A stretch of 64,000 bases of DNA from Vibrio proteolyticus NBRC 13287 (GCF_000467125.1 NZ_BATJ01000010.1:1-64000), one strand, 5' to 3'. Positions 10,244 to 19,015 are shown, counted from the first letter of the stretch. Notes: generated by a model not told the origin, from the letters alone. Program-made: numbers and translations.

Positions 10244-10993
10244 TCAGCTCATACGAAGCAGTGAATCGGATGCTTTATCCATATCCTCAGCGGTACCCAT
10301 CATTTTGACCTGCATTTCAAACTGACGTTGCAGGTCAATCAGACTGGTCATTTCGCCGATGGCGTTGACATTACTGCCTTCAATCGCACCGGTGAGCAGC
10401 TTAACGCCGGCATCCGCTTCGTATGCCGCATTGGGGTCTTTAGCACGGAAAAGACCATTGGTGTCTTTGAACAAATCCTGATTATTGGTGCGGGTCAGCT
10501 TGATTCGGTCAACCACTTCGATAGCATCCGCCGGAGCGCCCTGAGGAACCACCGAGATCGTGCCGTCGTTACCGATTTCAATTTTGCTGAGCGGGATCGG
10601 CAGCGTAATCGGCGCGCCATTCTCCCCCAGAACCAGATGGCCGGAAGCATTGCTTAATAAGCCATTGGTGCCCACATGCAAATTACCGTTACGAGTCAGG
10701 CCTTCACGGCCGGTTTTATCCATCACGGAAATCCACCCATCCCCCTGAATGGTGACATCCAGATCCCGGCCTGTGGTAATCACACTGCCCTGCTCGAAGT
10801 TATGGCCCGGACGTTCTGTCATGCTAAAAACACGACTTGGCAACCCTTCACCGTAGGCCTGCATTGAACGGGCTTGCGCCAAATCAGCACGGAAACCCGT
10901 GGTACTGACGTTTGCCAGGTTGTTCGCACGCAGTTGCATTGCCTGCATGTTTTGCTTAGCGCCACTCATGGCGAGAAACAGTGCGCGGTCCAT
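10244..10993 (-). CDS. flgF: Flagellar proximal rod protein FlgF
   Basis: Proximal rod protein, 249 residues. N-terminal rod motif MQLRANNLANVSTTGFRADL and C-terminal GSNVNAIGEMTSLIDLQRQF are typical of FlgF. It is the first gene of a second rod/ring unit (flgFGHIJ): a consensus sigma-54 promoter lies 38 bases before its start and a 200-base gap with a long stem-loop separates it from flgE. The ATG at 10993 has a GGAG core upstream. Confidence 0.95.
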   Translation of the reverse strand: MDRALFLAMSGAKQNMQAMQLRANNLANVSTTGFRADLAQARSMQAYGEGLPSRVFSMTERPGHNFEQGSVITTGRDLDVTIQGDGWISVMDKTGREGLTRNGNLHVGTNGLLSNASGHLVLGENGAPITLPIPLSKIEIGNDGTISVVPQGAPADAIEVVDRIKLTRTNNQDLFKDTNGLFRAKDPNAAYEADAGVKLLTGAIEGSNVNAIGEMTSLIDLQRQFEMQVKMMGTAEDMDKASDSLLRMS

Positions 10994-11030
10994 AAATTGC
11001 TCCGATAATCTGAGTTCACGATCATCAAAA

Positions 11031-11045
11031 GCAATTGGCGTGCCA
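11031..11045 (-). promoter_or_regulatory. Consensus sigma-54 promoter of flgFGHIJ
   Basis: The minus strand reads TGGCAC-GCCAA-TTGC, a full match to the -24/-12 consensus. The expected transcription start is near 11019, about 26 bases before flgF. Confidence 0.85.
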
Positions 11046-11134
11046 ATTTTTATTTAGCATATAAATCAGGTAATTAAGATGGTTTTATTCGAGAAAGAGG
11101 CAAGCTTGCCGCCATGAACGCGGCAGATGGCAAC

Positions 11135-11169
11135 CATACCAGACCGGCGGTTGCCGCCAGTCTGGTATG
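11135..11169 (-). repeat. Long 16-bp stem-loop between flgE and flgF
   Basis: CATACCAGAC-N-GGCGG pairs with CCGCC-N-GTCTGGTATG around a 3-base loop, with a single mismatched pair. It begins about 25 bases past the flgE stop. No T-run follows on the minus strand, so it may terminate poorly, or stabilise the flgBCDE transcript. Confidence 0.75.
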
Positions 11170-11193
11170 CAGAGGATTGCTGATAGGGATGTA

Positions 11194-12498
11194 TTAACGA
11201 ATCTGCAGGATATTTTGTTGCAGTTGGTTGTGAACTTCCAGAGAGCGAGAGTTGGCCTGGAAGTTACGCTGCGCGGAAATCAGATCCACCAGCTCTTGAG
11301 TCATATCGATGTTCGACTGCTCAAGCGTACCGTTGTTAATGGTACCAAACGACCCTTTGTTGGATTCCCCCCAGATCTTGTCACCAGAGAACTGCGTTGA
11401 ATCCCACTGAGTGCCACCTTTCTTATCCAAGCCCTGCTCATTCGGAACCCGAACCAGCGCTACGCGACCCAGAGTAACGTTTTCACCGTTGGAGTAAGTA
11501 CCCAGCACACTGCCGTTTTCATCGAAATCAATTTTGGTCAAAAAGCCGGTTGTGGCTCCATCTTCATCAAACTTGGTCAGCTCAAATGGCGCCGCAAACT
11601 GGGTGGCAGAGTCCAGGCCAAATGACAGCACCTGATTTGGATCCGCACCGTTGAGATCAATCGGGTTTGCCCCAGTCCCCAAAGGCTCAGACACAATATT
11701 CTGACCGTTATTCAAACTGGCCAAAGTACCGTCGTTGTTAAACTTCATGGTGTGTCCGACATGACCGCCCGGCGTTGACGCATCACCACCTGTAATATTC
11801 AGGGGCTTTTCGCCAGCAGAATCCGTCACCGTGTAGTAGGTTTGCCAGGTGTTCGGCTGGGTCTGATCTTTCACGTAGTACGTCGTCAACTTATATGACT
11901 GACCCATTGAGTCATAGATTGTCGAAGACGTTGAACGGTTATACGTGTCCGGATCAGTGAAATCAAACAGGGTTGGATCTTTCAGATCGCCATTGGCGGG
12001 CAGGTTAACCCCGACTTCGATGTTGGAAGTCTGTTTCGGCTTACCGAACTCCGCAGGAATGTTCAGCGGCTGCGGCTCATAAGAGCTCACATCACCAGTA
12101 TCCGGATTGACTTGATAACCAAGCAAAAACTCATCGTTAGATGTCACCATGTAGTTGTCTTTGTTGAGGTGGAAAGCACCGTTACGTGTCAGCTCGTTCT
12201 GCTGAGGCACGAGGCGATCTTTTGCCACGGAAAAGAAACCGGTTCCCGAAATCCGCAAATCCATTGGGTTGTTGGTATAAATACTGGAACCTTCATGAAA
12301 TTGCTGAGCAACCTTGTTTGCCTGAACACCCTGACCAGCGGTGGTCTTGGAGTTGGTAAACAAAGAGTTCGAGTACACATCACCAAACTCCGCACGCGAC
12401 TCTTTAAAGCCGAATGTGTTGGCGTTGGCAATGTTGTTACTGGTGGTGTTCAGATCTAACTGAGCTGCGGAAAGACCGCTTAAAGATACATATGACAT
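11194..12498 (-). CDS. flgE: Flagellar hook protein FlgE
   Basis: Hook subunit of 434 residues, exported by the flagellar secretion system. The N-terminal ten residues MSYVSLSGLS, the NTTSNNIANANTFGFKESRA motif and the C-terminal SNIDMTQELVDLISAQRNFQ helix are FlgE signatures. Length is normal for vibrio hooks. The ATG at 12498 has GGAG eight bases upstream. It is the last gene of the flgBCDE unit. Confidence 0.96.
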   Translation of the reverse strand: MSYVSLSGLSAAQLDLNTTSNNIANANTFGFKESRAEFGDVYSNSLFTNSKTTAGQGVQANKVAQQFHEGSSIYTNNPMDLRISGTGFFSVAKDRLVPQQNELTRNGAFHLNKDNYMVTSNDEFLLGYQVNPDTGDVSSYEPQPLNIPAEFGKPKQTSNIEVGVNLPANGDLKDPTLFDFTDPDTYNRSTSSTIYDSMGQSYKLTTYYVKDQTQPNTWQTYYTVTDSAGEKPLNITGGDASTPGGHVGHTMKFNNDGTLASLNNGQNIVSEPLGTGANPIDLNGADPNQVLSFGLDSATQFAAPFELTKFDEDGATTGFLTKIDFDENGSVLGTYSNGENVTLGRVALVRVPNEQGLDKKGGTQWDSTQFSGDKIWGESNKGSFGTINNGTLEQSNIDMTQELVDLISAQRNFQANSRSLEVHNQLQQNILQIR

Positions 12499-12522
12499 TC
12501 CAAAATCTCCTCTCTGGCGCGC

Positions 12523-13236
12523 TTACGCTTTGCCCACTTCTAGTACTTCAGCAAGTCGAACTGGCGAATCAAAGCCAGCCAGATTGAGCAGTACGTTACC
12601 ATCACCTTTACCAAGAAGAACGCTGTTGACGTTTGCGTAAGTCGATACTTCAAACTCTTTGCTCTCCCCATCCAGCAAACCTGCGGCTTTCACCTTGTAT
12701 TTGCCGGCCGGCAATGGGTTACCGTTTTCGTCTTTACCGTCCCATTCGACACGGTTGTCACCGGATGGCTTTGCCCCCACATCAAAGGTTCTGACCAATT
12801 GACCCGCCTCGTTTTCGACTCGGACCATCAGGTTATCCACCGACTGGGGTAACTTCACCATCGCGGCCATGCCTGCGTCATCTTTCTTCACGCCGGCTGC
12901 CCCTGGCACCAATACATCACGACCTACCAGAGACGAAGCCTGCAGCGCCTGATTCGACGTCATCGACGCATTCAGTGTTTCAAACTGATTGTTCATTTTG
13001 CCGATACCATCAACCGTGGCAAATGAAGCCATTTGCGCAATCATCTGGTCGTTACTGACCGGCTTAAAAGGATCCTGTTGAGCAAGCTGCTTGGTGAGCA
13101 GCGACAAGAAGTCTTCCTGTTTCAGGTCTTGCTTACCGGTAACTTCCGCGTTCTCTTTCTGCTTTTGCTCTTGAAGACTTTTAAGCTGGTCAACATAGGA
13201 CAAGCCGCTTTGACCAACCTGATTAATTCCGGCCAT
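12523..13236 (-). CDS. flgD: Flagellar hook capping protein FlgD
   Basis: Hook-assembly scaffold (cap) protein, 237 residues, which sits at the growing hook tip and is absent from the finished organelle. The N-terminal part has the export/cap region with FLSLLTKQLAQQDPFKPVSN (about 45-64). The C-terminal half holds Ig-like and tudor-like folds, including GDNRVEWDGKDENGNPLPAG. The ATG at 13236 has a strong AAGGAGG site. Confidence 0.95.
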   Translation of the reverse strand: MAGINQVGQSGLSYVDQLKSLQEQKQKENAEVTGKQDLKQEDFLSLLTKQLAQQDPFKPVSNDQMIAQMASFATVDGIGKMNNQFETLNASMTSNQALQASSLVGRDVLVPGAAGVKKDDAGMAAMVKLPQSVDNLMVRVENEAGQLVRTFDVGAKPSGDNRVEWDGKDENGNPLPAGKYKVKAAGLLDGESKEFEVSTYANVNSVLLGKGDGNVLLNLAGFDSPVRLAEVLEVGKA

Positions 13237-13254
13237 TACGTTACCTCCTTATCC

Positions 13255-13671
13255 TTATTGACCCATCTGCAGCGTACGCAGCAGCATTTGTTTACTCGCA
13301 TCTGCTACCTGAACATTCGTTTGGTATGAGCGGGAAGCAGAAATCATGTTTGCCATTTCTTCCATCACGTTGACGTTTGGCTTGTAGATATAGCCTTCAT
13401 CATTCGCAAGAGGGTGGTCCGGGTTATACTCCGCCGTCAGTGGTTTATCACTTTCAACAATCCCCAACACTTTCACCGGCACGTTGTCGTCGCGATTGTA
13501 ACGTGCTTTGCTTAACTCGGCGCCAAAAACCGCGTGGCGAGCTTTGTAGGTGTCTTTGGCTGAGCTTGAGACACTTTCCGCGTTCGCCAGGTTACTGGAG
13601 GTCGTGTTCAGACGAACAGATTCAGCACTCATTGCGGAACCAGTCACATTGAATACATTAAATAAGCTCAT
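13255..13671 (-). CDS. flgC: Flagellar proximal rod protein FlgC
   Basis: Rod subunit of 138 residues. Signature sequences are SAESVRLNTTSSNLANAESV at the N-terminus and KPNVNVMEEMANMISASRSY at the C-terminus. Size and the conserved YIYKPNVNVMEEM stretch fit FlgC. It follows the flgB stop by five bases, suggesting translational coupling. Confidence 0.96.
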   Translation of the reverse strand: MSLFNVFNVTGSAMSAESVRLNTTSSNLANAESVSSSAKDTYKARHAVFGAELSKARYNRDDNVPVKVLGIVESDKPLTAEYNPDHPLANDEGYIYKPNVNVMEEMANMISASRSYQTNVQVADASKQMLLRTLQMGQ

Positions 13672-13676
13672 CTAAA

Positions 13677-14072
13677 TCATTCCCCTTTAATCGCTTTCGT
13701 TAAGTTCTTGAATTTACTTCCCAGGAAGTCAAGTGACGCTTGGTGGCGAAGCTGGTTTTGCATAAATAGGTTACGCTCCAGATCCACATCGACCGTGTTA
13801 CCGTCACCGGTGTCGGGTTGCGTTGGCATGCGGTACAACTTTTCCCCTGTCACCCTGGTTGAGGCAGAAATATGCCGACCATCGGTTCGGCTAAGACCAA
13901 TGCTTGCCTCCGATGTTGCCGCCTGTAGCGCTTTCTGAAAATCAACACCGCGGGCCTTGTACCCCGGTGTATTCGCTTGTGCAATGTTGGTGGAAATCAC
14001 CTCAGCATTGCGCTCACGAACCCCTACCGTGTACTGATGGATACCCAGAGCGTTGTCAAAAGAAATTGCCAT
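13677..14072 (-). CDS. flgB: Flagellar proximal rod protein FlgB
   Basis: Rod subunit nearest the MS-ring, 131 residues. It has MAISFDNALGIHQYTVGVRE at the start and the NIAQANTPGYKARGVDF rod motif. The frame stays open up to 14147, but the ATG at 14072 gives the usual length, has GAGG upstream and lies below a sigma-54 promoter, whereas longer starts would lie within that promoter. First gene of flgBCDE. Confidence 0.95.
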   Translation of the reverse strand: MAISFDNALGIHQYTVGVRERNAEVISTNIAQANTPGYKARGVDFQKALQAATSEASIGLSRTDGRHISASTRVTGEKLYRMPTQPDTGDGNTVDVDLERNLFMQNQLRHQASLDFLGSKFKNLTKAIKGE

Positions 14073-14117
14073 ATCTGCCTCTACCCAAAGAACTGACTCT
14101 TTACTAACTAGAACTCT

Positions 14118-14132
14118 GCAATTAGCGTACCA
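14118..14132 (-). promoter_or_regulatory. Sigma-54 promoter of flgBCDE
   Basis: The minus strand reads TGGTAC-GCTAA-TTGC, one mismatch from consensus, about 46 bases before the flgB ATG. Expected transcription start is near 14106. Confidence 0.7.
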
Positions 14133-14261
14133 ACTTGAAATTGCCACACCTCGACGCCGAGTTCCGGTCAGATTTGCAATAATTACGCCGTTTTTACTCC
14201 ACGCTCTTTATGGCGTTAACAAAAAACGTGGGATCTTGGAATGTCTTCTTATCTATAGCGG

Positions 14262-14295
14262 AAAACAAAAAGCCCGGCAAATAATGCCGGGCTTT
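14262..14295 (-). terminator. Intrinsic terminator of cheV-cheR
   Basis: An 11-bp stem AAAGCCCGGCA/TGCCGGGCTTT with a short AT loop is followed by TTTTTGTTTT on the minus strand, just past the cheR stop. It separates chemotaxis from rod gene transcription. Confidence 0.9.
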
Positions 14296-14311
14296 AGGAG
14301 GAGGAAACGAT

Positions 14312-15139
14312 TTACTTCAGTTTGTAGATGATACCAGGATTGCAGCGCACCATTTCAAAACGATCCGTCAAACCGGTCAGTGACTCAGAAGCCCCCAACA
14401 GCAGATAACCGCCAGGATTGAGGCTGTTCGCCATCTGGTTCAATACCTTAGACTTCATATCCGGAGAGAAATAAATCAAGACGTTACGACAGAAAATCAG
14501 GTCAAACTTGCCCAGCAGAGCATAGCTGTCCATCAGGTTCTGTGGGCGGAAGTTAACCATACGCTTCACGTTGTCTTTAATCTTCATCCGTCCGTCACCG
14601 GCATCTTCAAAGAAGTTGCGACGACGCTCTGGAGACAAGCCTCGCCCTAACGCCAGATTGTCGTACACGCCCGCGCGGCAGACATCCAACATCGTGCTGG
14701 AGATGTCGGTCGCCGTGATCGACACCGATGGCAGCATGCCTGGTTTACGCAACTGAGTTTCGAGGATCGTCATGGCAATTGAATATGGCTCTTGCCCTGA
14801 TGAACTGGCCGCCGACCAGATCTTAATTGGCCGTTTGTTGGCGGCCACCTCTGGCAGCAACTTCTCGGCCAAGACCGTGAATGGGTAAGAGTCACGAAAC
14901 CAGAGCGTTTCATTGGTTGTCATGGCATCCACGGCGGCAACGCGCAACTCACGATTCCGTCCAGTCACGACATCACGGAGCAACTCAGACAACGAGCCCA
15001 GTTTAAACTTAGTCACCAAAGGGCTTAAGCGACTTCTAACCAAATACTGCTTACTGTCTCCCAGTACGATACCGCATTGGGATTCTAAAAAACGGCTAAA
15101 ATCTCGATATTCTTGATCGCTTATAGTTATCGCTGTCAT
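14312..15139 (-). CDS. cheR: Chemotaxis protein methyltransferase CheR
   Basis: Transfers methyl groups from SAM to glutamates of chemoreceptors, setting adaptation. The 275 residues comprise an N-terminal all-helical CheR_N domain (about 1-75) and a SAM-binding Rossmann domain. The SAM motif WSAASSSGQEPYS is at 108-120, with NETLWFRD just before it and LIFCRNVLIYFS later. No C-terminal NWETF-type tether is needed in the enzyme. The ATG at 15139 has only a weak ribosome site; 11 bases separate it from cheV, so the two are co-transcribed. Confidence 0.96.
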   Translation of the reverse strand: MTAITISDQEYRDFSRFLESQCGIVLGDSKQYLVRSRLSPLVTKFKLGSLSELLRDVVTGRNRELRVAAVDAMTTNETLWFRDSYPFTVLAEKLLPEVAANKRPIKIWSAASSSGQEPYSIAMTILETQLRKPGMLPSVSITATDISSTMLDVCRAGVYDNLALGRGLSPERRRNFFEDAGDGRMKIKDNVKRMVNFRPQNLMDSYALLGKFDLIFCRNVLIYFSPDMKSKVLNQMANSLNPGGYLLLGASESLTGLTDRFEMVRCNPGIIYKLK

Positions 15140-15150
15140 TAATGTCTCTT

Positions 15151-16077
15151 TTAATTTGTCAGTGCAGTTTTCACCGCATTACCAAGCTCATCCGGGTTAA
15201 ATTTCGCGATAAAGGTGTTGGCGCCCACTCGCTCCACCATAGCCTGGTTAAAGACTCCACTCAGGGAGGAGTGAAGAATAACATACAAATCTTTCAGATC
15301 CGCATTTCGACGAATCTCAGCAGTTAAGGTATAGCCGTCCATTTCCGGCATTTCAATGTCAGAAATCACCAGAGAGATCTGTTCATAGATGCTGCCTTGA
15401 GCAGCCATTTCGACCAGTTTCTCGTACGCTTCTTTGCCATCTTTGACCGATACGACTTCAAAACCGATCGACGCAATCGCACGCTCAACCTGTTTACGCG
15501 CGACCGTCGAGTCATCAGCAATCAGGATGCGACGAACAATTTCTTTTTCCTGTTCAGCCTCTGCAATTCCCTGACCAATAGATTCATCCATGGTCTCATC
15601 CACCGGCGCAATCTCAGCCAGGATTTTTTCAACATCAAGGATCTCGACCAATTCATTGTCGATGTTGGTCACTGCGGTGAGGTAGTTGGCTTTACCCGCA
15701 CCGTCTGGAGGCGGCAAGATGGCTTCCCAGTTCATGTTGATAATGCGTTCAACCGACGTGACCAAAAAGGCCTGAATCGTTCGGTTGAATTCCGCAATCA
15801 CCACAAAGCACTTCTCGACGTCTGTGGTTGGACGGCCTCCAATGGCCAGACTCAAATCAATCACAGACACGGTATGGCCGCGAATATGAGCGACACCTTT
15901 CACTAATGGGTGAAGGTTTGGCATGGAAGTCAGCTTAGGGCACTGCAGTACCTCTTTAACTTTAAATACGTTGATGCCGTAACGTTGACGTCCCATTAAA
16001 CGGAACGTTAACAGTTCTAATCGGTTTTGACCGACGAGTTGTGTACGCTGATTCACTGAATCAAGGATACCCGTCAT
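15151..16077 (-). CDS. cheV: Chemotaxis coupling protein CheV (CheW-receiver fusion)
   Basis: Scaffold linking receptors to CheA, with an adaptable receiver. Of 308 residues, the first 160 or so form a CheW-like domain (VFKVKEVLQCP, GVAHIRGHTVSVIDL) and the rest a response-regulator receiver with LIADDS and the likely phospho-acceptor D240 in VISDIEMPEMDG. The ATG at 16077 is chosen over an in-frame TTG at 16095 because GGAG lies seven to eight bases before it. It is first in the cheV-cheR operon and divergent from flgA. Confidence 0.95.
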   Translation of the reverse strand: MTGILDSVNQRTQLVGQNRLELLTFRLMGRQRYGINVFKVKEVLQCPKLTSMPNLHPLVKGVAHIRGHTVSVIDLSLAIGGRPTTDVEKCFVVIAEFNRTIQAFLVTSVERIINMNWEAILPPPDGAGKANYLTAVTNIDNELVEILDVEKILAEIAPVDETMDESIGQGIAEAEQEKEIVRRILIADDSTVARKQVERAIASIGFEVVSVKDGKEAYEKLVEMAAQGSIYEQISLVISDIEMPEMDGYTLTAEIRRNADLKDLYVILHSSLSGVFNQAMVERVGANTFIAKFNPDELGNAVKTALTN

Positions 16078-16152
16078 AAGCTCATCTCCATTCAAACTTT
16101 GATGCGAAAAATGGTAGTCTAACTCTGGCTAAGTGACGAACAGGGAAACAAA

Positions 16153-16899
16153 ATGCCTTTTTTGCGACAAACTTTGCGCCCGGCACCGCCCGGAGCCTGC
16201 AGACTTATATATAGTAATGTTTTTTTGTTTATCGGCTTATTGTCGTTTTTCTTTAGCCTTTCTGTCTATGCGGCCACACAAGAGCAAATCGTCAATATTC
16301 AACAAGCTGCTGAACAACATATTTTGTCGACCGTCGAATGGCCAGTAGGCGGTAAGCTAGATGCGAACGCCTCTAATGTCGACTCTCGTATATTTGCCAC
16401 CGACTGTCCAGCGCCGCTACGTACATCCGCCAGCTCGAACAATCCATCTGCAAGCACCATCACGGTTTTGGTGGAATGCCCTGAAGATGACTGGCGTATC
16501 TATGTGCCAGTGCGCCTGTCTCTGTCCGGCCCTCAGGTGACCTTGGCTAGCGCCTTACCGAAAGGTCATATCTTATCGGCATCCGACTTAAATATCACCA
16601 TGGTCGATCTGAACCGCTTTCGTCGCGAGGGTTTTGCCGATACGCACGAAGTGATTGGCGCTAAGCTCAAGAAAAGCATGCGTCTTGGCGAAGTGCTCGA
16701 AGCGCGTGATATTTGTGTAGTATGCCGCAATGAGAGTGTACTGATAAAGGCGATGAATAAAGGTATGACCATTACGACGAAGGGCATCGCCTTGACCGAC
16801 GGCTCACTCGGTGAACAGATTAGAGTGAAAAATAGTAAATCCAATCGTATAATTGACGGAAGAGTAACCGGTATTGGCGAAGTCACGGTGCAATTTTAG
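16153..16899 (+). CDS. flgA: Flagellar P-ring chaperone FlgA
   Basis: Periplasmic assembly factor for the P-ring protein FlgI. It has 248 residues: an N-terminal stretch with a hydrophobic signal (about 24-40, ending SVYA), then a SAF-type domain (VTLASALPKGHILSASDLNI) and the C-terminal FlgA fold ending DGRVTGIGEVTVQF. The ATG at 16153 has AGGGA upstream; the signal starts unusually late, so a shorter start cannot be excluded. Divergent from cheV across 75 bases; I did not find a clear promoter there. Confidence 0.92.
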   Translation: MPFLRQTLRPAPPGACRLIYSNVFLFIGLLSFFFSLSVYAATQEQIVNIQQAAEQHILSTVEWPVGGKLDANASNVDSRIFATDCPAPLRTSASSNNPSASTITVLVECPEDDWRIYVPVRLSLSGPQVTLASALPKGHILSASDLNITMVDLNRFRREGFADTHEVIGAKLKKSMRLGEVLEARDICVVCRNESVLIKAMNKGMTITTKGIALTDGSLGEQIRVKNSKSNRIIDGRVTGIGEVTVQF

Positions 16900-16949
16900 A
16901 GAGGTTGGTCCCGAAAACCCGGGATAATGAACAAACCGTTAAAAATTTC

Positions 16950-16976
16950 TAAAGTAATCTTTTTGACTGTCGATAT
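16950..16976 (+). promoter_or_regulatory. Sigma-28 (FliA) promoter of flgM
   Basis: TAAAG (16950-16954) is followed after 14 bases by GTCGATAT (16969-16976), six of eight matches to GCCGATAA. It lies 40 bases before flgM. Sigma-28 control of its own anti-sigma factor gene is known in vibrios and enterics. Confidence 0.7.
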
Positions 16977-17015
16977 TTACTACGCAGGTTTTGATTTTTG
17001 TAAATAGGGCTTTTT

Positions 17016-17330
17016 ATGGCAGGCATTGATAACATTCGCTCTGGTCAGACGCTGACGACTTCGACCCGAAGTAGCGCGCGAACAGAGAGCAACAAGACTT
17101 CAGGCAACGAGAGCGTCAGTCACTCGGCCTCCAATCAGGACGCGGTGTCACTGAGCTCGCAAGGCAAAGCGATGGGTAAAATGCACAGTGAAATGGCAGC
17201 GCAACCGAGTTTTGATAAAGCGAAAGTCGCCGCAATCAAAGAAGCGATTGCCAATGGCTCATACACCGTTGATCCGGAAAAACTGGCGGACAACATGATC
17301 AAATTTGAAAAAGAGCTGGGCGGCCTATAA
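17016..17330 (+). CDS. flgM: Anti-sigma-28 factor FlgM
   Basis: Binds and holds FliA until the hook is complete and FlgM is secreted (through the sheathed flagellum in vibrios). The 104 residues are polar and low in complexity at the N-terminus (disordered export region), with the conserved sigma-binding C-terminus: VAAIKEAIANGSYTVDPEKL then ADNMIKFEKEL. The ATG at 17016 has AGGG upstream. It is co-directional with flgN, 36 bases downstream. Confidence 0.95.
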   Translation: MAGIDNIRSGQTLTTSTRSSARTESNKTSGNESVSHSASNQDAVSLSSQGKAMGKMHSEMAAQPSFDKAKVAAIKEAIANGSYTVDPEKLADNMIKFEKELGGL

Positions 17331-17366
17331 CCTGTCACTGACTCTCACAAAACCTGTAAGTAAATT

Positions 17367-17792
17367 ATGGCTGCATTAAAAGGATTGGTGGAATTTCAAC
17401 TTCAGAGCGCAACGGCCCTCTCTTCTCTGCTCGAGAAAGAAAAAGTCGCGATCGCCAATCGTGTATCCAAAGACATCGAACAACTGGCCAAGCAGAAAAT
17501 TGAGCTGATCGCTCAGCTTCAGCAAACCGATGAGCGGATTGGCCGACATCCGGATGTTGACACGTTGAAAACGGATCCTGAACTTAGCCCTATAGTTCAA
17601 CAGATCCGTGCGATCATACACGATTGCCAACAAGCGAATCAGATCAACGGTGATGCCTTGCAACGCGCACAATTGAGCTTCAACAAGCTCAATAACCTAA
17701 TGCAACAAAGCCATGGCAAAATAGGCATGACCTACAATGCCGGGGGGCAAACTCATACCGTGTCCACTCTGGGTACCAATATAAAAGCCTGA
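17367..17792 (+). CDS. flgN: Flagellar export chaperone FlgN
   Basis: Cytoplasmic chaperone for the hook-associated proteins FlgK and FlgL, which are encoded in this same cluster. 141 residues, almost all helical, with long coiled-coil heptads (LLEKEKVAIANRVSKDIEQL) and the FlgN-type NLMQQSHGKIGMTYNAGG C-terminal segment. The short length and position directly after flgM fit FlgN. The ATG at 17367 has GTAAGT upstream, a modest site. Confidence 0.9.
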   Translation: MAALKGLVEFQLQSATALSSLLEKEKVAIANRVSKDIEQLAKQKIELIAQLQQTDERIGRHPDVDTLKTDPELSPIVQQIRAIIHDCQQANQINGDALQRAQLSFNKLNNLMQQSHGKIGMTYNAGGQTHTVSTLGTNIKA

Positions 17793-17806
17793 TGACAAAG
17801 CATAAT

Positions 17807-17837
17807 AAAAAAGCGGCAATCAGATTGCCGCTTTTTT
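17807..17837. terminator. Bidirectional terminator between flgN and flgP
   Basis: A 14-bp stem AAAAAAGCGGCAAT/ATTGCCGCTTTTTT with a CAG loop serves both converging units. Confidence 0.9.
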
Positions 17838-17863
17838 CGTTCTGGAGATATTGAGAGAAAAAC

Positions 17864-18295
17864 TCAGAATAGCGTCTGCTGACGTTTGTCCGGCACGACC
17901 TGTACTTCGCCGTAGTCACGCAGTTTGTCCATCTTACGGATATCCAGACGCAGCTCAGTGACATAGCTGTCACCCACCTTATACGCACGTACCACTTCAG
18001 CACCACGGATCACACCGTCAACCGCGCCTGAGGTAAATTCAGTTCCTAATCGCTGATCACGCAGATCGGCCCGGCCGCTAACGCGCATGCCGTACACCTG
18101 CTCCGCTAGCTCACGGTACGCATCGATCTTCGAAGCGCGCATGGCCCGAACCTGACGCTCTTCTTCATTGCGGCCTTTTTGTTCACTGATGCTGGCATAG
18201 CCAACTGCAGTCAGCCAGTCATCCGGACGCATGGTCGACAGTGGCTGACATCCCACCATAACGAGTGCCATCACGAGCAATAATACTTTTTTCAT
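17864..18295 (-). CDS. flgP: Flagellar outer-membrane lipoprotein FlgP
   Basis: Vibrio and Campylobacter-type motor disc lipoprotein needed for flagellar stability and motility. The 143 residues start with a lipoprotein signal whose lipobox VMVGC puts the lipid on Cys16, followed by an LPP20-like domain (RAMRASKIDAYRELAEQVYG). The ATG at 18295 is preferred; a GTG two codons upstream is possible. The gene follows flgO by 10 bases, forming flgOP. Confidence 0.9.
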   Translation of the reverse strand: MKKVLLLVMALVMVGCQPLSTMRPDDWLTAVGYASISEQKGRNEEERQVRAMRASKIDAYRELAEQVYGMRVSGRADLRDQRLGTEFTSGAVDGVIRGAEVVRAYKVGDSYVTELRLDIRKMDKLRDYGEVQVVPDKRQQTLF

Positions 18296-18305
18296 AACCA
18301 CTTAC

Positions 18306-18941
18306 CTATGGACGAAGAATGACGGTGTGAGGTTGAGAGATGTATGGATTCGAGCGAATGATCACCCCATCCTGAGTGCGCATGCTGTTGAGCGTATCCA
18401 GATCGCGGCCGATGCGATCCGCTGGTAAAAAGCCCTGAGCGGTAGCGACCACAACACGTGACTGCATCCCGACAACCCGCGCATTGACCAATACCCCGCC
18501 TTCTTGACGCAGCATGGTTCCGGTCAGCACAAACTGAACATCCTGCTCGTGAGATAAGTCCTTCCAGTCACGACTGAAGGCAAAGTCACCTTGCTGCGTA
18601 ACCTGAATGGAGCCGGTCGTTTTATAATCGACCACCTTGAAACCACGACGCTGAAACTGGTGAATAAACCCTTCCGATACCGTATTCCCCAACCAGTTGG
18701 TGGCATCCATGTTCTGCAGATCCACAAACGAGGTAATCGCGATCGGTGTGCGCGCCGAAATACTGGTATTCGACACCATTAAATCCTCGGTCATACTTTC
18801 GACGAAAAAATCGATGGTATGACGCGGGCTATCCATCAACATAAACTGCGAGCCCTGGTATTGCTCCTTACCATTGTATATTGGAGCATAGGCACACGCT
18901 GTCAGCACAAATGCTGACAAAAAGGGGAGCCACTTTTTCAT
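18306..18941 (-). CDS. flgO: Flagellar outer-membrane lipoprotein FlgO
   Basis: Vibrio H-ring/outer-membrane associated protein required for full motility and flagellar anchoring. 211 residues from the chosen ATG, with lipobox VLTAC (Cys16) and a FlgO domain (TPIAITSFVDLQNM, LGNTVSEGFIHQFQRRGFKV, VLTGTMLRQEGGVLVNARVV). An alternative ATG two codons upstream (18947) shares the GGAG site, but its spacing is only about four bases. Divergent from flgT. Confidence 0.9.
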   Translation of the reverse strand: MKKWLPFLSAFVLTACAYAPIYNGKEQYQGSQFMLMDSPRHTIDFFVESMTEDLMVSNTSISARTPIAITSFVDLQNMDATNWLGNTVSEGFIHQFQRRGFKVVDYKTTGSIQVTQQGDFAFSRDWKDLSHEQDVQFVLTGTMLRQEGGVLVNARVVGMQSRVVVATAQGFLPADRIGRDLDTLNSMRTQDGVIIRSNPYISQPHTVILRP

Positions 18942-19000
18942 TCTCATTTTCTCCAGATTTTTTAAGGCATGCTCCACCGTTGGTTTACCGACGCAAAAAG

Positions 19001-19015
19001 TGGAACGCTACTTGC
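19001..19015 (+). promoter_or_regulatory. Sigma-54-like promoter before flgT
   Basis: TGGAAC-GCTAC-TTGC matches the -24/-12 consensus except one base. It would start transcription near 19027, about 75 bases before flgT. No matching site for flgOP was found on the other strand. Confidence 0.55.

Noticed and set aside
16909..16924. Small hairpin TCCCG/CGGGA after flgA
   Set aside because: Five base pairs and no T-run; too weak to be called a terminator.
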